Below are positions 10,801 through 19,159 of a stretch of 64,000 nucleotides of DNA, piece after piece; within the stretch, counting starts at the first letter, position 1, and every line of letters begins with the position of its first letter. A program made the position numbers and the translations under genes. This stretch comes from Tranzscheliella williamsii (taxonomy: Eukaryota > Basidiomycota > Ustilaginomycetes > Ustilaginales > Ustilaginaceae). The DNA lies in NCBI GenBank assembly GCA_023212725.1, contig JALBYF010000075.1, positions 1 to 64,000 on the forward strand. Direction: 5' to 3'. The notes under the pieces are model-generated. The model did not search any database, had not been told where the DNA came from, and worked only from the letters and a program-made list of their open reading frames with translations.

Positions 10801-12398
10801 GTTCGCTTATGACCATCGGTCTTCTTCAGTGCTTGGTCCTGCTTGAACCGGGCAAAGGAAACAATGTTATCCACCACACCGGACTTGATGATTTTCTTGG
10901 CAAACTCGTCGGTAAGGGTCCATTTGCTGCCGAAGGCGGTCTGCTTAAGTGTGAGGGTCTCCTTGGTCTGACCATCAAAAGTGGGGTTGACAATCTGACA
11001 GTTGACAAAGACCCAGAGCTGCTGGCGTACCTGGTTGGGCATTACTTTGCCCGTCTTTTTGTCTTTCTTGACATGTTCGATGAGCCGATTGATGACCTGG
11101 TCGGCGACGTGATCAACGTGCTTACCACCCTTAATTGTTGCGATGTTGTTGACGAAAGAGACCTGGCGGAACTCGCCGTCCGAGACAGCAAAGGCAACCT
11201 CCCAGTTACGTCCCTTGTCGCTAGTTGCTTCGTAGATGATAGCAGGCTTAGTCGCGGCTCCCGTTGGAACGTCGGCGGCTTCGGGGTCATCCGTGGCCTT
11301 ACCACCGAGCTCGTTGATGGCAGAGACGTACATTTCGACGTAGGACTTGAAGTTCTTGATCTTGAGGAGCTCTTTGTTGAGCGTCACCTTGATGCCTTTG
11401 ACGGTACCAGCCATATCGTAGACACGTTTCATCATGAGGCCTTCCATGTCGTCGTCGATGCCGTCCATGCCGAAAAGCTTGAAATCAGGTTTAAAGGTGA
11501 TGCAGGTATATTCATCGGCCTTCTTGTGGGCTGTGATCTTAGGTTTGCCCTTGTCATGCATATTGTTGGAGAAGGTCTGCTTGTACTTGTACTGAGATTT
11601 GGAGTCAGCGGTCTCGACAGTGAACTCGGTAGAGTAAATGTTGGCGAGCTTAGCGCCGTAACCGTTTCTACCGCCGGTCACCTTGGCCTCGTCGTCGTCG
11701 TAGTTGGAAGAGGTGAGGAGATGGCCAAAGATGAGCTCGGGAATGTAGACGCCTTCCTTCTCATGCATTTCGACAGGGATACCGTGACCGTTGTTCCAGA
11801 CCATGATGGTGCCCTGCTCCCTGTCGATCTCGACTTTGAGATTCGACATGGTGGGGTCACGGGCCTTGTTGTCGGCGGCATTGACGAGAATCTCGTCAAA
11901 GATTTTGTAGAAGCCGGGAACATAGGTGGTCTCTCGGAAGGCCATCTGCTGCTTAGCTTTGTCAAAGACCCAAAGCTTCTCTGTATGCTTCTCTACACTG
12001 CCAATATAGGTATCGGGACGCTTGAGGACATGTTCGAGCTGTGACAGCTTCTGATAGGTCTCGGAAGCGCTTTTGCCGTTGGCCGATTTGGCAGGCGGGG
12101 GAGGGCGCGGCTGCATCGAGAGGTCGGCCTCGCTGTCCATCAAGCTGACGTCGGGGTCGCTATCGGCACCGTTGCTGTTCCTTTTGACGAGCGGCTGCTT
12201 TTTGGGCTTTGCGACAGCGCCAACTTTCGAAGCGGCCTTGGCTGTAGAGGGCTTAGCTACCTTTGTAGCAGCCGCTTTGGACTTGAGATTGAGACCTGCG
12301 GTGGCGGCCTTGACCGTTTTCTTCCCAGCGGCGATGGTGGAGGGTATAAACGCCTCGTCGCCATCCGACAGTTCGTAAGGATCAGACCTGGAGTCCAT
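7821..12398 (-). CDS. TOP2: DNA topoisomerase II
   Basis: Single-exon gene of 1525 residues from MDSRSDPYELSDG. Order of parts: a short basic, low-complexity N-terminus; GHKL ATPase (EILVNAADNK near 170, GRNGYGAKLAN); TOPRIM with EGDSA near 561 and DQDHDGS near 634; the winged-helix catalytic tyrosine in SARYIFTALP near 889; a long coiled coil; then a charged, poorly conserved tail rich in Ser/Asp and Lys/Arg runs from about 1190. The enzyme passes one duplex through another, decatenating chromosomes in the nucleus. All catalytic motifs are intact and length fits fungal enzymes (about 1400-1600). The frame stays open upstream of the ATG without another in-frame ATG, so an N-terminal extension by a non-AUG codon is possible (see findings). 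Confidence 0.97.
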   Translation of the reverse strand: MDSRSDPYELSDGDEAFIPSTIAAGKKTVKAATAGLNLKSKAAATKVAKPSTAKAASKVGAVAKPKKQPLVKRNSNGADSDPDVSLMDSEADLSMQPRPPPPAKSANGKSASETYQKLSQLEHVLKRPDTYIGSVEKHTEKLWVFDKAKQQMAFRETTYVPGFYKIFDEILVNAADNKARDPTMSNLKVEIDREQGTIMVWNNGHGIPVEMHEKEGVYIPELIFGHLLTSSNYDDDEAKVTGGRNGYGAKLANIYSTEFTVETADSKSQYKYKQTFSNNMHDKGKPKITAHKKADEYTCITFKPDFKLFGMDGIDDDMEGLMMKRVYDMAGTVKGIKVTLNKELLKIKNFKSYVEMYVSAINELGGKATDDPEAADVPTGAATKPAIIYEATSDKGRNWEVAFAVSDGEFRQVSFVNNIATIKGGKHVDHVADQVINRLIEHVKKDKKTGKVMPNQVRQQLWVFVNCQIVNPTFDGQTKETLTLKQTAFGSKWTLTDEFAKKIIKSGVVDNIVSFARFKQDQALKKTDGHKRTRITNIPKLEDANNAGGRKARDCTLILTEGDSAKSTAVSGLVEVGRDNYGVFPLRGKLLNVREATHDQIMKNAEIKNIKEILGLQHGKQYLDVNSLRYGRIMIMTDQDHDGSHIKGLIINYLDHFYPSLLKIPGFLAEFITPIIKCTKGKQELSFFTIPEYQTWKEANNNGSGWRIKYFKGLGTSGSEDTKKYFRNMNKHMLPFDTTKDGDRELIDLAFNKKKADDRKEWLRQFRPGTYLDHNIDKIPFADFVNKELILFSMADNIRSIPSAVDGLKPGQRKILYTVFKRNKYDEVKVAQLSGYVLGMAAYHHGETSLAMTIVGLAQNFVGSNNVNLLEPIGQFGTRLLGGKDAASARYIFTALPKMTRAIFQQADDDLLEYLDDDGQSIEPQWYLPVLPQVLVNGAEGIGTGWSTFVPNYNPKEVIDNLRRRMAGENVVPMKPWYRGFTGDIDEFSPGRFKISGKVTQIDEKTYEITELPIRSWTTVYKETLEERIVSGEKTQATIKDYKEYHTESTVHFIVEVTPKGQSEIAEKGADAFFKTVSQISTTNMVLFDQEGKIKKYNSPEEILEDFYMLRLSYYQKRKEHLVDLLKHSYDRLSNQARFVQMIISRQLVVSNRKRSDIVAELRQKDFRPFPRQGKPSVAAEVDDEEPTDENDISADSDFDYLLNMAIYNLTKEKVDKLLRERDLKEEELTILIGRTPQNLWDEDLTKFLEHWDAVLAEDDRRLKDVSFKVRKGKQVKKTAKSGAAARRVLKKPLGSDEEEDDVMADLAADDSEDDFKPTKAASTAAAKKRAPAQRSPGRKRVASDALDDDDMARLLETSPGAAKKSRANGSAAPSRAMTPMFLGSANGGVEESKDDIQLAAAPAAAAKGKPSGRAGGAKKPSAAAVRGAAKAAVDSAGKAFSLSDSEDDLMLPVSKAAAKKAGSGLGRRTAPAAAAASETEDSFALDSPIPAGPARKSARARTTSAQKKSYTISDDEDDFEDDDF

Positions 12399-13491
12399 CG
12401 CAATGAGAGTGGTATGAAACAGGCGAGCTGGGAAAAGGGATGGCGATACGGGCAGGCGGCCGAAGCACGCACGTGTCAGACGCACTGGGTATAGAGAGGA
12501 TGGCGTACGCAGTGGAATGGAGCTGAGGCGTAGACAGTTGCTGGGTGCAGCAAGGGGAAAGAGAGAAGGGAGAAGACGAGCGCCTGCCCTGCTCGGGACC
12601 GAAGAGGGGAGGGTTGTGGGCCGAATGTCGGAAGCAGACTAGCTTGCTGTTGAGCAACAAGGCAGAGAGTGGCGGGGCCAGAGAGGTGGTGGTGTGAAGG
12701 CAAGCGGCCAAGGTGTTGGTCTCTCCTCAGCAGGCGGAGCAACACCGAAATGTGAATAATGTGCATGACAGGGCGGCATGCGGTGCCTTTGTTGCTTAAA
12801 TTCATGTCCTTGTTCAATGCATAAACAGTACGCTTTCGGAGAGGATTCGCGCTCGCGCAGCCAACGGACTCGACCCGCGCAACCAAACATTTCAATGAAA
12901 GTGTACATGCACTGGTCCGCCACTCTTCCGCACATAACACTCCAAAATTCACCATCACAATCACATTCTATTCACCTGGCGTGATCCTTCGGAACGCGTC
13001 GCTCACTACACGCACACGGCATTATATTGTCTTGCCTTTCTCTGTCATGATCACATTGTACTTTTCTCACGCTGTGTCGCGTTCGCGAAACCTAAACTCA
13101 AAGTCGCGGTATCTCCTTTCGCTGCTGACAGAAAGCACCGCTCATGTGAGTAGAGAGGGAAGCAGAGCGAGCGAGTGGGAAGCATCACCATGCATGCAAA
13201 GCCAAATACAAGATCGCCCAACCTCCGTCGTTCCGTCAAACGCGTCCGCTCCGCCAAACCCAACTCCGAGGCAGCACGTGATCGAGTGCGTCGACTGTGA
13301 CTGTCAGATTTCTTGATAAAGACTGTATCCACAATCTCAAGGAACGGTGAGTGATATGCAGACTGGTAGCAAACGCAGCCGAATGACGGTTGAGTAGTGG
13401 GGATATGGACGGTAATGCTCTAGATGCGGAATGCGCTAAAAGTACAGATTGACAAGACAAACAAGAGGCTTATCCAGGCAGGGTGGCTGGT
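12399..13491. other. Intergenic between TOP2 start and SerRS 3' end
   Basis: About 1.1 kb holding the TOP2 promoter and leader on the right of TOP2 and the 3' flank of the SerRS-fusion gene. Short open frames here have no recognisable domain. Nothing else is seen. Confidence 0.5.
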
Positions 13492-15831
13492 CTACGTCGA
13501 GGCTTTGGGAGGCGGTCTCGCGGACATCCTCCGGACGACCCGTTTGACAGGCTCGAGTATGGCGCGCGAGAACCGACCTGCGTAGGCGATGCTGAAACCG
13601 ATACGGACAGGTAGGAGTGCCTTGACGAGGATGTATGCAGAGAGCATGCTGGCGAAAGACCCGGTGATGTTGATCATCTTGCCAGTGTCTGTGCCCTGAG
13701 CGATGCTGTCGGCATCTTGCTTCTCGAACCCCAGATAACCTTTACGTCGGCAGTAGTTTTCGAAACGGCGCTCCTTCAAGCGTGCCCACGAACGAAATTG
13801 CGAAAGCACCGTAGCGGGCTGCTCACTGGTGCTCTCTTCGTCTCCCAGCAGCCACTGGGCCATGGCTTCTCCCACCCCCAACGTCGCAAACAGGTAGAAA
13901 AGCAGACCCAACGGAATGAAGGCGGACAGCTCGTGCAGGATCAGGAACGACGCTACCATCGTTGCTGGGTCGGTGCCATTGCTCTTGGCGACAGCGCGCA
14001 CTCTGCTCAGCGCCTGTTGCCACCGTGTCGTACCCTTGCCAAGGGCCAGCCAGCTAACGTGCGGGTCCTTTTCTCCGCCAAGCCAGAATGGCTTGAGCGA
14101 ATCGGGAAGGACCAGTCTGCCGTTTCGAACGCCATGATTCTCGAGGATGGCCACGATCAGCCGAGGTATGGCTGCCGCTGTTGCGTTGAGGGTATGCAGC
14201 GTAGCATGTCCTCCTTTGGTAGCATCGGAGGCGCTCTTCTTCTTGAGCTTGATCCCCAGCCGCATGGCCTGGTAGTCGGTGCAATTCGAGGCAGACGATA
14301 CCTCGCCCCAGGAACCCCTACCCGGCATCCAGACCTCGATATCGTACTTGCGATAGGCGCTAGCACCAAGCTCTTCCGTTGGCATGTCCAGCACCCGATA
14401 CGGAAGGCCCAAACCCCTGAGGACGTCCTCTTGAATGCCGCGAAGCGCCTCTAACATGGCATCACTCTTGTTCACGTCCGCTTCGGTAGCTACGAACATC
14501 TCCACCTTGCTGAATTGGTGGACGCGATACAGGCCCCGGGTATCAGCTCCGCGGGCACCGGCTTCCGCTCGAAAGGCATGACCAAGCGCAGCCAGTTTGA
14601 TCGGAAGGCTAGACCGTTCGATGAGGGAGTCCGAGTCCGCGACCGCCGCCAAACCTTTTTTCTTGGATGCGTCCGTGGAAAAGTCAAATGTCCGCGAGGC
14701 CAGCAGCCCGGCTAGGGGGATCTCAGCCGTCGCAGCTAGACACAAGTCATTGGTGCTCCGTGAAGAGCCAGAAGCCTTGTTATCCGCGAGCAAGTACGTT
14801 TGCTTGGCTTTCTCGTCTCGGGGTTGGAAGCCGCATCGATCAGCCAGATCGGCTCGAACGACATCGGGGGGAGAAACAGGCAGAAATCCATTCTGGACTA
14901 CTTTGGAAAGAGCATACTGAGAGAGGGCATGTTCGAGAAGGCTGAGCGAACCGAGAAGGTAAGGCCACGAGCTGCCAGTGGCTAGAGAACCCGAGACCAT
15001 ATCCACTTCGGCTTGCTGTGCGGACGCAGCTAAAGAGAGATGCTCTCTGGAAGGATCTGGACCGGGACCCTCAGGGAAGCTCTTGATCTGAACAGCGGAT
15101 GGGTCGCGTCGCTTCTTTATCTCGTCGAAGGCTGGGGGCAGAGTGTTGAGCGGATCGCTGACTGACACCACCACTGCATTTTCCGCAGGCCCGACCGGCA
15201 CGTCTGGATGGCACTGGTTGGGCCAAGACAGCCGAAGGTGAAAGGAACGGGTGTCGATCTCGCCTTGCTGCTTTTGCAACGCTTCCAGCTCTTGCTTTAG
15301 TTCTCTCGCCTTTTCCTTTAGCTGTTGAAGCGCACTTTTCTGCTCGCCGGCATCCGTGCTAGCATCGTCTGCGGACGTGGACGGAGCGGCTGGGTCGTCC
15401 GAGGTCGGCTCGGAGCGGGCGGAAGTGGCCTTCTGCGCGCCCTGCTTCCGGTAATGGGAGTCGATATCCCTGGTGAGCTGCTTGTGTTTCCTTTGGAGCT
15501 CATGCTGGGCCGAGACAAGCGATTGCAGTGTTTTTCGGGCCTCCTTGAACCAGCTAAAGTCAGCGCTGGCAAAGGGCATGTTGCGCAACTGCATGTCATG
15601 TTTCGCTTCATCGACGCACGCCTCGCTCGTGCCTCTGGCGCTCTGGGGCAGCCCGAGCCTCCTTTGCCTGTCCGGCGTGGTTGACCGTGCGGCAGGCTTG
15701 CGAGACGAGCTACTGTTGCATGCAGCCTTGGACGTCGAAGCCTGACGGACCCACCCCTGGTTTGGCGAGCGACACGTAGCCGCCGGCGTTCGGGCCGAAG
15801 GCAGCAACAGCGGCGCGCAAGATCGCCACAT
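13492..15831 (-). CDS. Mitochondrial seryl-tRNA synthetase fused to FAM210/DUF1279-like membrane domain
   Basis: One uninterrupted frame of 779 residues. Start ATG 15831 gives MWRSCAPLLLPSART, an Arg/Ser-rich, acid-poor presequence typical of mitochondrial import; residues about 85-205 form the tRNA-binding coiled arm. The class II synthetase core is intact: TAE loop (AATAEIPLA near 367), motif 2 (RAEAGARGADTRGLYR near 420, then VHQFSKVEMF), EVSSASNCTDYQ near 507 and a variant motif 3 (LNATAAAIPRLIVAILEN near 545). After a linker, residues about 620-779 are unlike any SerRS: HELSAFIPLGLLFYLF, then a second hydrophobic stretch with VKALLPVRIGFSIAYAGRFSR. This matches the fungal mitochondrial HEL-x-x-IPL membrane family related to DUF1279/FAM210. 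The synthetase function is well supported; the assignment of the tail and its membrane role are inference. It shares a 353-bp divergent promoter region with prohibitin 1. Confidence 0.88.
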   Translation of the reverse strand: MWRSCAPLLLPSARTPAATCRSPNQGWVRQASTSKAACNSSSSRKPAARSTTPDRQRRLGLPQSARGTSEACVDEAKHDMQLRNMPFASADFSWFKEARKTLQSLVSAQHELQRKHKQLTRDIDSHYRKQGAQKATSARSEPTSDDPAAPSTSADDASTDAGEQKSALQQLKEKARELKQELEALQKQQGEIDTRSFHLRLSWPNQCHPDVPVGPAENAVVVSVSDPLNTLPPAFDEIKKRRDPSAVQIKSFPEGPGPDPSREHLSLAASAQQAEVDMVSGSLATGSSWPYLLGSLSLLEHALSQYALSKVVQNGFLPVSPPDVVRADLADRCGFQPRDEKAKQTYLLADNKASGSSRSTNDLCLAATAEIPLAGLLASRTFDFSTDASKKKGLAAVADSDSLIERSSLPIKLAALGHAFRAEAGARGADTRGLYRVHQFSKVEMFVATEADVNKSDAMLEALRGIQEDVLRGLGLPYRVLDMPTEELGASAYRKYDIEVWMPGRGSWGEVSSASNCTDYQAMRLGIKLKKKSASDATKGGHATLHTLNATAAAIPRLIVAILENHGVRNGRLVLPDSLKPFWLGGEKDPHVSWLALGKGTTRWQQALSRVRAVAKSNGTDPATMVASFLILHELSAFIPLGLLFYLFATLGVGEAMAQWLLGDEESTSEQPATVLSQFRSWARLKERRFENYCRRKGYLGFEKQDADSIAQGTDTGKMINITGSFASMLSAYILVKALLPVRIGFSIAYAGRFSRAILEPVKRVVRRMSARPPPKAST

Positions 15832-16184
15832 AATTCGCAGCACCCAAACCCCCGCTCTGGTAATGCGGTACGGTCGTTCGCGGCGAGGTGGCTCGTGATT
15901 GTCCGCCCTTCACTGACAGTCACATAGGTGATATGTATGTATGTCCAACCGGATTCCTTCTCCTCTGCTGGAAGGTTTTTTGAGTTGGATTGAGCAACAA
16001 AAGGGAAAAAGTCGCGGCGGTGCGCTTCGCCTTGACTCGTGCGAAACAGCGAATCGGCTTACGTGTGGGTGAAGAGAAGCTCAGCACAAGCCAATCTTCG
16101 CCGCCGCTGTCGTTCACCCTTTCGACACCAGTTGCCCTGCCTCGATCCCCTATCCTTCCTATCGGCACAGTCAGCGCAGGAATC
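15832..16184. promoter_or_regulatory. Shared divergent promoter of SerRS fusion and PHB1
   Basis: The 353 bp between the start codons of two oppositely transcribed mitochondrial genes must contain both promoters. No clear TATA box is seen. Joint regulation is an inference from the layout and the shared organelle. Confidence 0.45.
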
Positions 16185-17088
16185 ATGTCGAACATTGCAG
16201 CACGATTTGCCGTGCCCATCGGCTTGGGCGTGATGGCGCTTCAGGCGAGTCTTTACGACGTACCCGGTGGCTACCGTGCGGTCATGTTTGATCGATTCCA
16301 GGGTGTCAAGGATGTCGCGACGCACGAGGGTACCCACTTCCTCGTGCCTTGGCTCCAGAAGGCCATTCTGTATGATGTCCGTATCAAGCCGAGGAACATC
16401 TCCACCACTACCGGGTCCAAGGATCTGCAGATGGTCTCGCTCACTCTGCGAGTGCTGTCTCGCCCCGACATTCAGCACCTTTCCAAGATTTACCAGTCTC
16501 TGGGCATCGACTACGACGAGCGCGTGTTGCCTTCGATCGGGAACGAGGTTCTCAAGGCGACCGTGGCGCAGTTCGACGCGGCCGAGCTGATCACGCAGCG
16601 AGAGGTCGTCTCTGCGCGCATCCGACAAGACCTGCTGAAGCGTGCACGCGAGTTCAACATTGTGCTCGAAGACGTCTCGATCACCCACATGACGTTTGGC
16701 CAGGACTTCACCAAGGCGGTAGAGCAGAAGCAGATCGCACAGCAGGATGCCGAGCGCGCCAAGTTTATTGTCGAAAAGGCAGAGCAGGAGCGCCAGGCCT
16801 CCGTCATCCGCGCCGAGGGCGAGGCCGAAGCCGCCCAGACCATCTCGCGCGCGCTCGAGCGCGCCGGCGACGGCCTGCTCACCATCCGACGCATCGAAGC
16901 GTCCAAGGACATCGCCGCCACCCTCAGCGGCGCCAAGAACGTCACTTACCTCCCGCGCGGACAGGGCATGCTGTAAGTGGATTCCGTCTCGCTATCTGCG
17001 ACTGAACGTTTGCTGACTTTCGCCCTGCTCGCCTGCTCCGTCTGGGCTCTTCGTTTTGCCGCCCCACAGTCTCAACATGCAGGCATAA
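16185..17088 (+). CDS. PHB1: Prohibitin 1, 2 exons
   Basis: Exons 16185-16972 and 17070-17088 give 268 residues. It starts MSNIAARFAVPIGLG with an N-terminal membrane-anchoring segment, followed by the SPFH/prohibitin domain (GGYRAVMFDRFQGV, then FLVPWLQKAILYDVR and THMTFGQDFTKAVEQKQIAQQ) and a C-terminal coiled coil. Without splicing the frame stops right after GQGML; using the GTAAGT at 16973 and the CCACAG acceptor ending at 17069 adds LNMQA, matching the family's usual MLLN-type ending. Prohibitins form ring complexes with Phb2 in the mitochondrial inner membrane and act in protein stability and cristae maintenance. The intron is 97 nt and the last coding exon only 19 nt. Confidence 0.95.
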
Positions 17089-17259
17089 TCTAGCGGTAGC
17101 CGCACGCTGCGGATGCGTCCGCGCTGTCTGTCCGCCTCGACGCCGCCCTTTCCCCCTTGTAGTTTTATGTCGCCGACATTGCCAACCACTCAGCACACAC
17201 CACACGCGCGGAAATCGTGGGGACTTTTGATGATGGTCTGCGAAAGTCGGTGTGCTCGA

Positions 17260-18672
17260 TCAGGCCAAGGGCGTGCTCCAGACACCGTGGGGATGGAGGC
17301 GCTGCACGCGGAGGGGCAGACACGGACGAGGGAGCGGCGGCGTCAGTACGGGGTTTTGCTGGTGCGGGGACGGGTTCGGGGCTGCTCACCTCGGCGGGGA
17401 TGTGGATGGCGGCGAGGGCGGTGAGGACGGAAGAGCCGGCCCACGTCTCGAGCGCCTCACACTCTTGCGGCGTGATGAACTTGGCGCTGGTGCGATCTGC
17501 GAAGCTGTCCACGGCGAAAGAGACGTGAGCAGCGTGCCCGAGTGTGGGGTCTGGACGGCGCGGGCTTACATCATCTGGACAGCGCCGGTGCGGATCTTGC
17601 CGGAGTGGACGGGCTGGGTGCCGTTCTGGAGGGCTGTGTCGATGGCGGCGTTGGCGGCGGCGGCGAGGTGGTTGAGGACAAAGGTTTCCATTTCGAGCGT
17701 GGCGACGCCGGGGCGGCGCGCGCGGATCGTGTCTATCAGGTTCGCATTGGCGTCGAGGAACGCCGGGTCGAGCCGGCCCTGTGAGCCGTAGAAGCTGTCG
17801 GCGCTCGCGTTGACGATCTCGCCCACCGCCTGCACCGGAGCGCCGCCAAAGAGCGCAGGCACCGGCGCTGGCTTGGCCGCCCCCAGCGCTGCCACCAGCA
17901 CATCGTGCACCTCGCCATCCGATTCCAGCGACCGCGTAATCAGGTACGGCTCCACCCCCGCCTCGCGCTCCGCCGCCGTCATGGCCGGGTGGAAGTAGTC
18001 GTAGTTGCGCGAAATGCCGAAACTCGCGCGCGGCACCACCACGGTCCCAATCCCATACGCCGGCTCCATCGACCCGCACGACCCCAGCCGCACAATGATC
18101 AGCTCCCCCTCAATCACCGCGCGACACTCGCGCACGAAAAAGTCCACCACCGAAAACCCCATCCCAATCGCCACCACCGAGATCGGCACCCCCTGGAACG
18201 TCCCCGTCAGCGTCAAAAAGTTGCGCTGCGACATGAACTCGAACACCGGTTTGCCGCCGTCGAAAGCCTTGGCGATCCGCCGCGCGCGCACATGGTCGCC
18301 CACGGTAACCTGCAGCAACGGCGGCCGACAGCAAGCAAAGACACCTCAGCAAGCCGTCAACAGAGACCATCTCGGCCGAAGCCAACTGCCAGCCCAAACT
18401 TACAATCCGGTTGGCCACTCTGAACAAAACACGCAGGCAGCCCAGACGGAAACCAGATGTGAGCGACGCGGCCAATACGCGCGGGGGTGAAGCAGCTTAC
18501 TGTCCAGCCTTGGTAGCGACGTGGTAGGTACGGCCTTGAGCATCTTGCTAGCATGGTGCCAGAGCAGGCGCCAACACCGCGAGAAAAGTGGCGGTGAGCA
18601 ACTGAACGCGCCTCCAGCTCCTTCTCAACACCGACTTACGGGGAAGTTGGCGTTGCTGAGCGTGTCTTTCAT
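17260..18672 (-). CDS. Uridine phosphorylase, 6 exons including a 16-nt exon
   Basis: Exons, minus strand: 18672-18640 (MKDTLSNANFP), 18547-18501 (QDAQGRTYHVATKAG), 18419-18404 (16 nt, encoding QVANRI with the flanking base pair), 18309-17570, 17504-17390, and probably 17301-17260; about 330 residues. Joining them gives the family pattern GQVANRI then VTVGDHVRARRIA, the phosphate-binding IVRLGSCGSM, the substrate region ATLEMETF, and MIFADRTSAKFITP at the fourth junction. The enzyme splits uridine to uracil and ribose-1-phosphate in pyrimidine salvage. Exons 1-5 fit by frame and conserved sequence. The last acceptor (17302-17303) is uncertain; a later AG would change only the last dozen residues. 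Its 488-bp upstream region is shared with the divergent gene at 19160. Confidence 0.86.
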
Positions 18673-19159
18673 GACTGTCGTTCGCTGGAGAGATAGCGTA
18701 GCCGTAGTCGTTAAGCAAGGCTTCTGGGAGGCACCTTATATGGAACGGCGAAACAGCGAGACGGGGCAGGAACGGGCAAGGCAAGGCAAGGCAAAGGCAA
18801 GGTGAAGGCGGGGCTGTGGGGTATGCTGGAAGGAGGATGGTGGATCCCTGCTTCCGACTACCCGGGCCGGACAAAACGGGCGGCGGAGATGGCCGAGCGG
18901 ACGGAAATCGGGAGGATGCAGTGCCCGATTACGATGTCGATCCAGGTCTCCAGTACCTCTGTTAGACTTTGCAGCGCGCCATTCCTGCTGCACGATGCGT
19001 TCATGGCAGCTTTTCGCCCTCCGCTCACCATCGTAGGCGTCTTGAGGAGGCTGATGACTACACGGTATCCTGCACGCCACCACTATCCTTGCTCCGTGTC
19101 TTGCTTGCTTGCTTCCTCCCACTGTCTTTCGGCACACAAAGCTGTTGGAGTTGCCCACG
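18673..19159. promoter_or_regulatory. Divergent intergenic region
   Basis: 487 bp between the starts of uridine phosphorylase (minus) and the unknown gene at 19160 (plus). It contains a short run of AAGGC repeats near 18776-18800. No other feature is seen. Confidence 0.4.

Noticed and set aside
9864..12044. 726-codon open frame on the plus strand opposite TOP2
   Set aside because: It lies wholly antisense to an intact, motif-complete topoisomerase II gene. Its composition (Val/Leu/Asp/Gly-rich, no motifs) is that of a mirror frame of biased codons.
13741..15843. Idea that the SerRS fusion comes from two separate genes with an intron or stop between
   Set aside because: No stop, GT-AG pair in phase or internal start in good context separates the two parts; the frame is continuous, so the fusion was kept.
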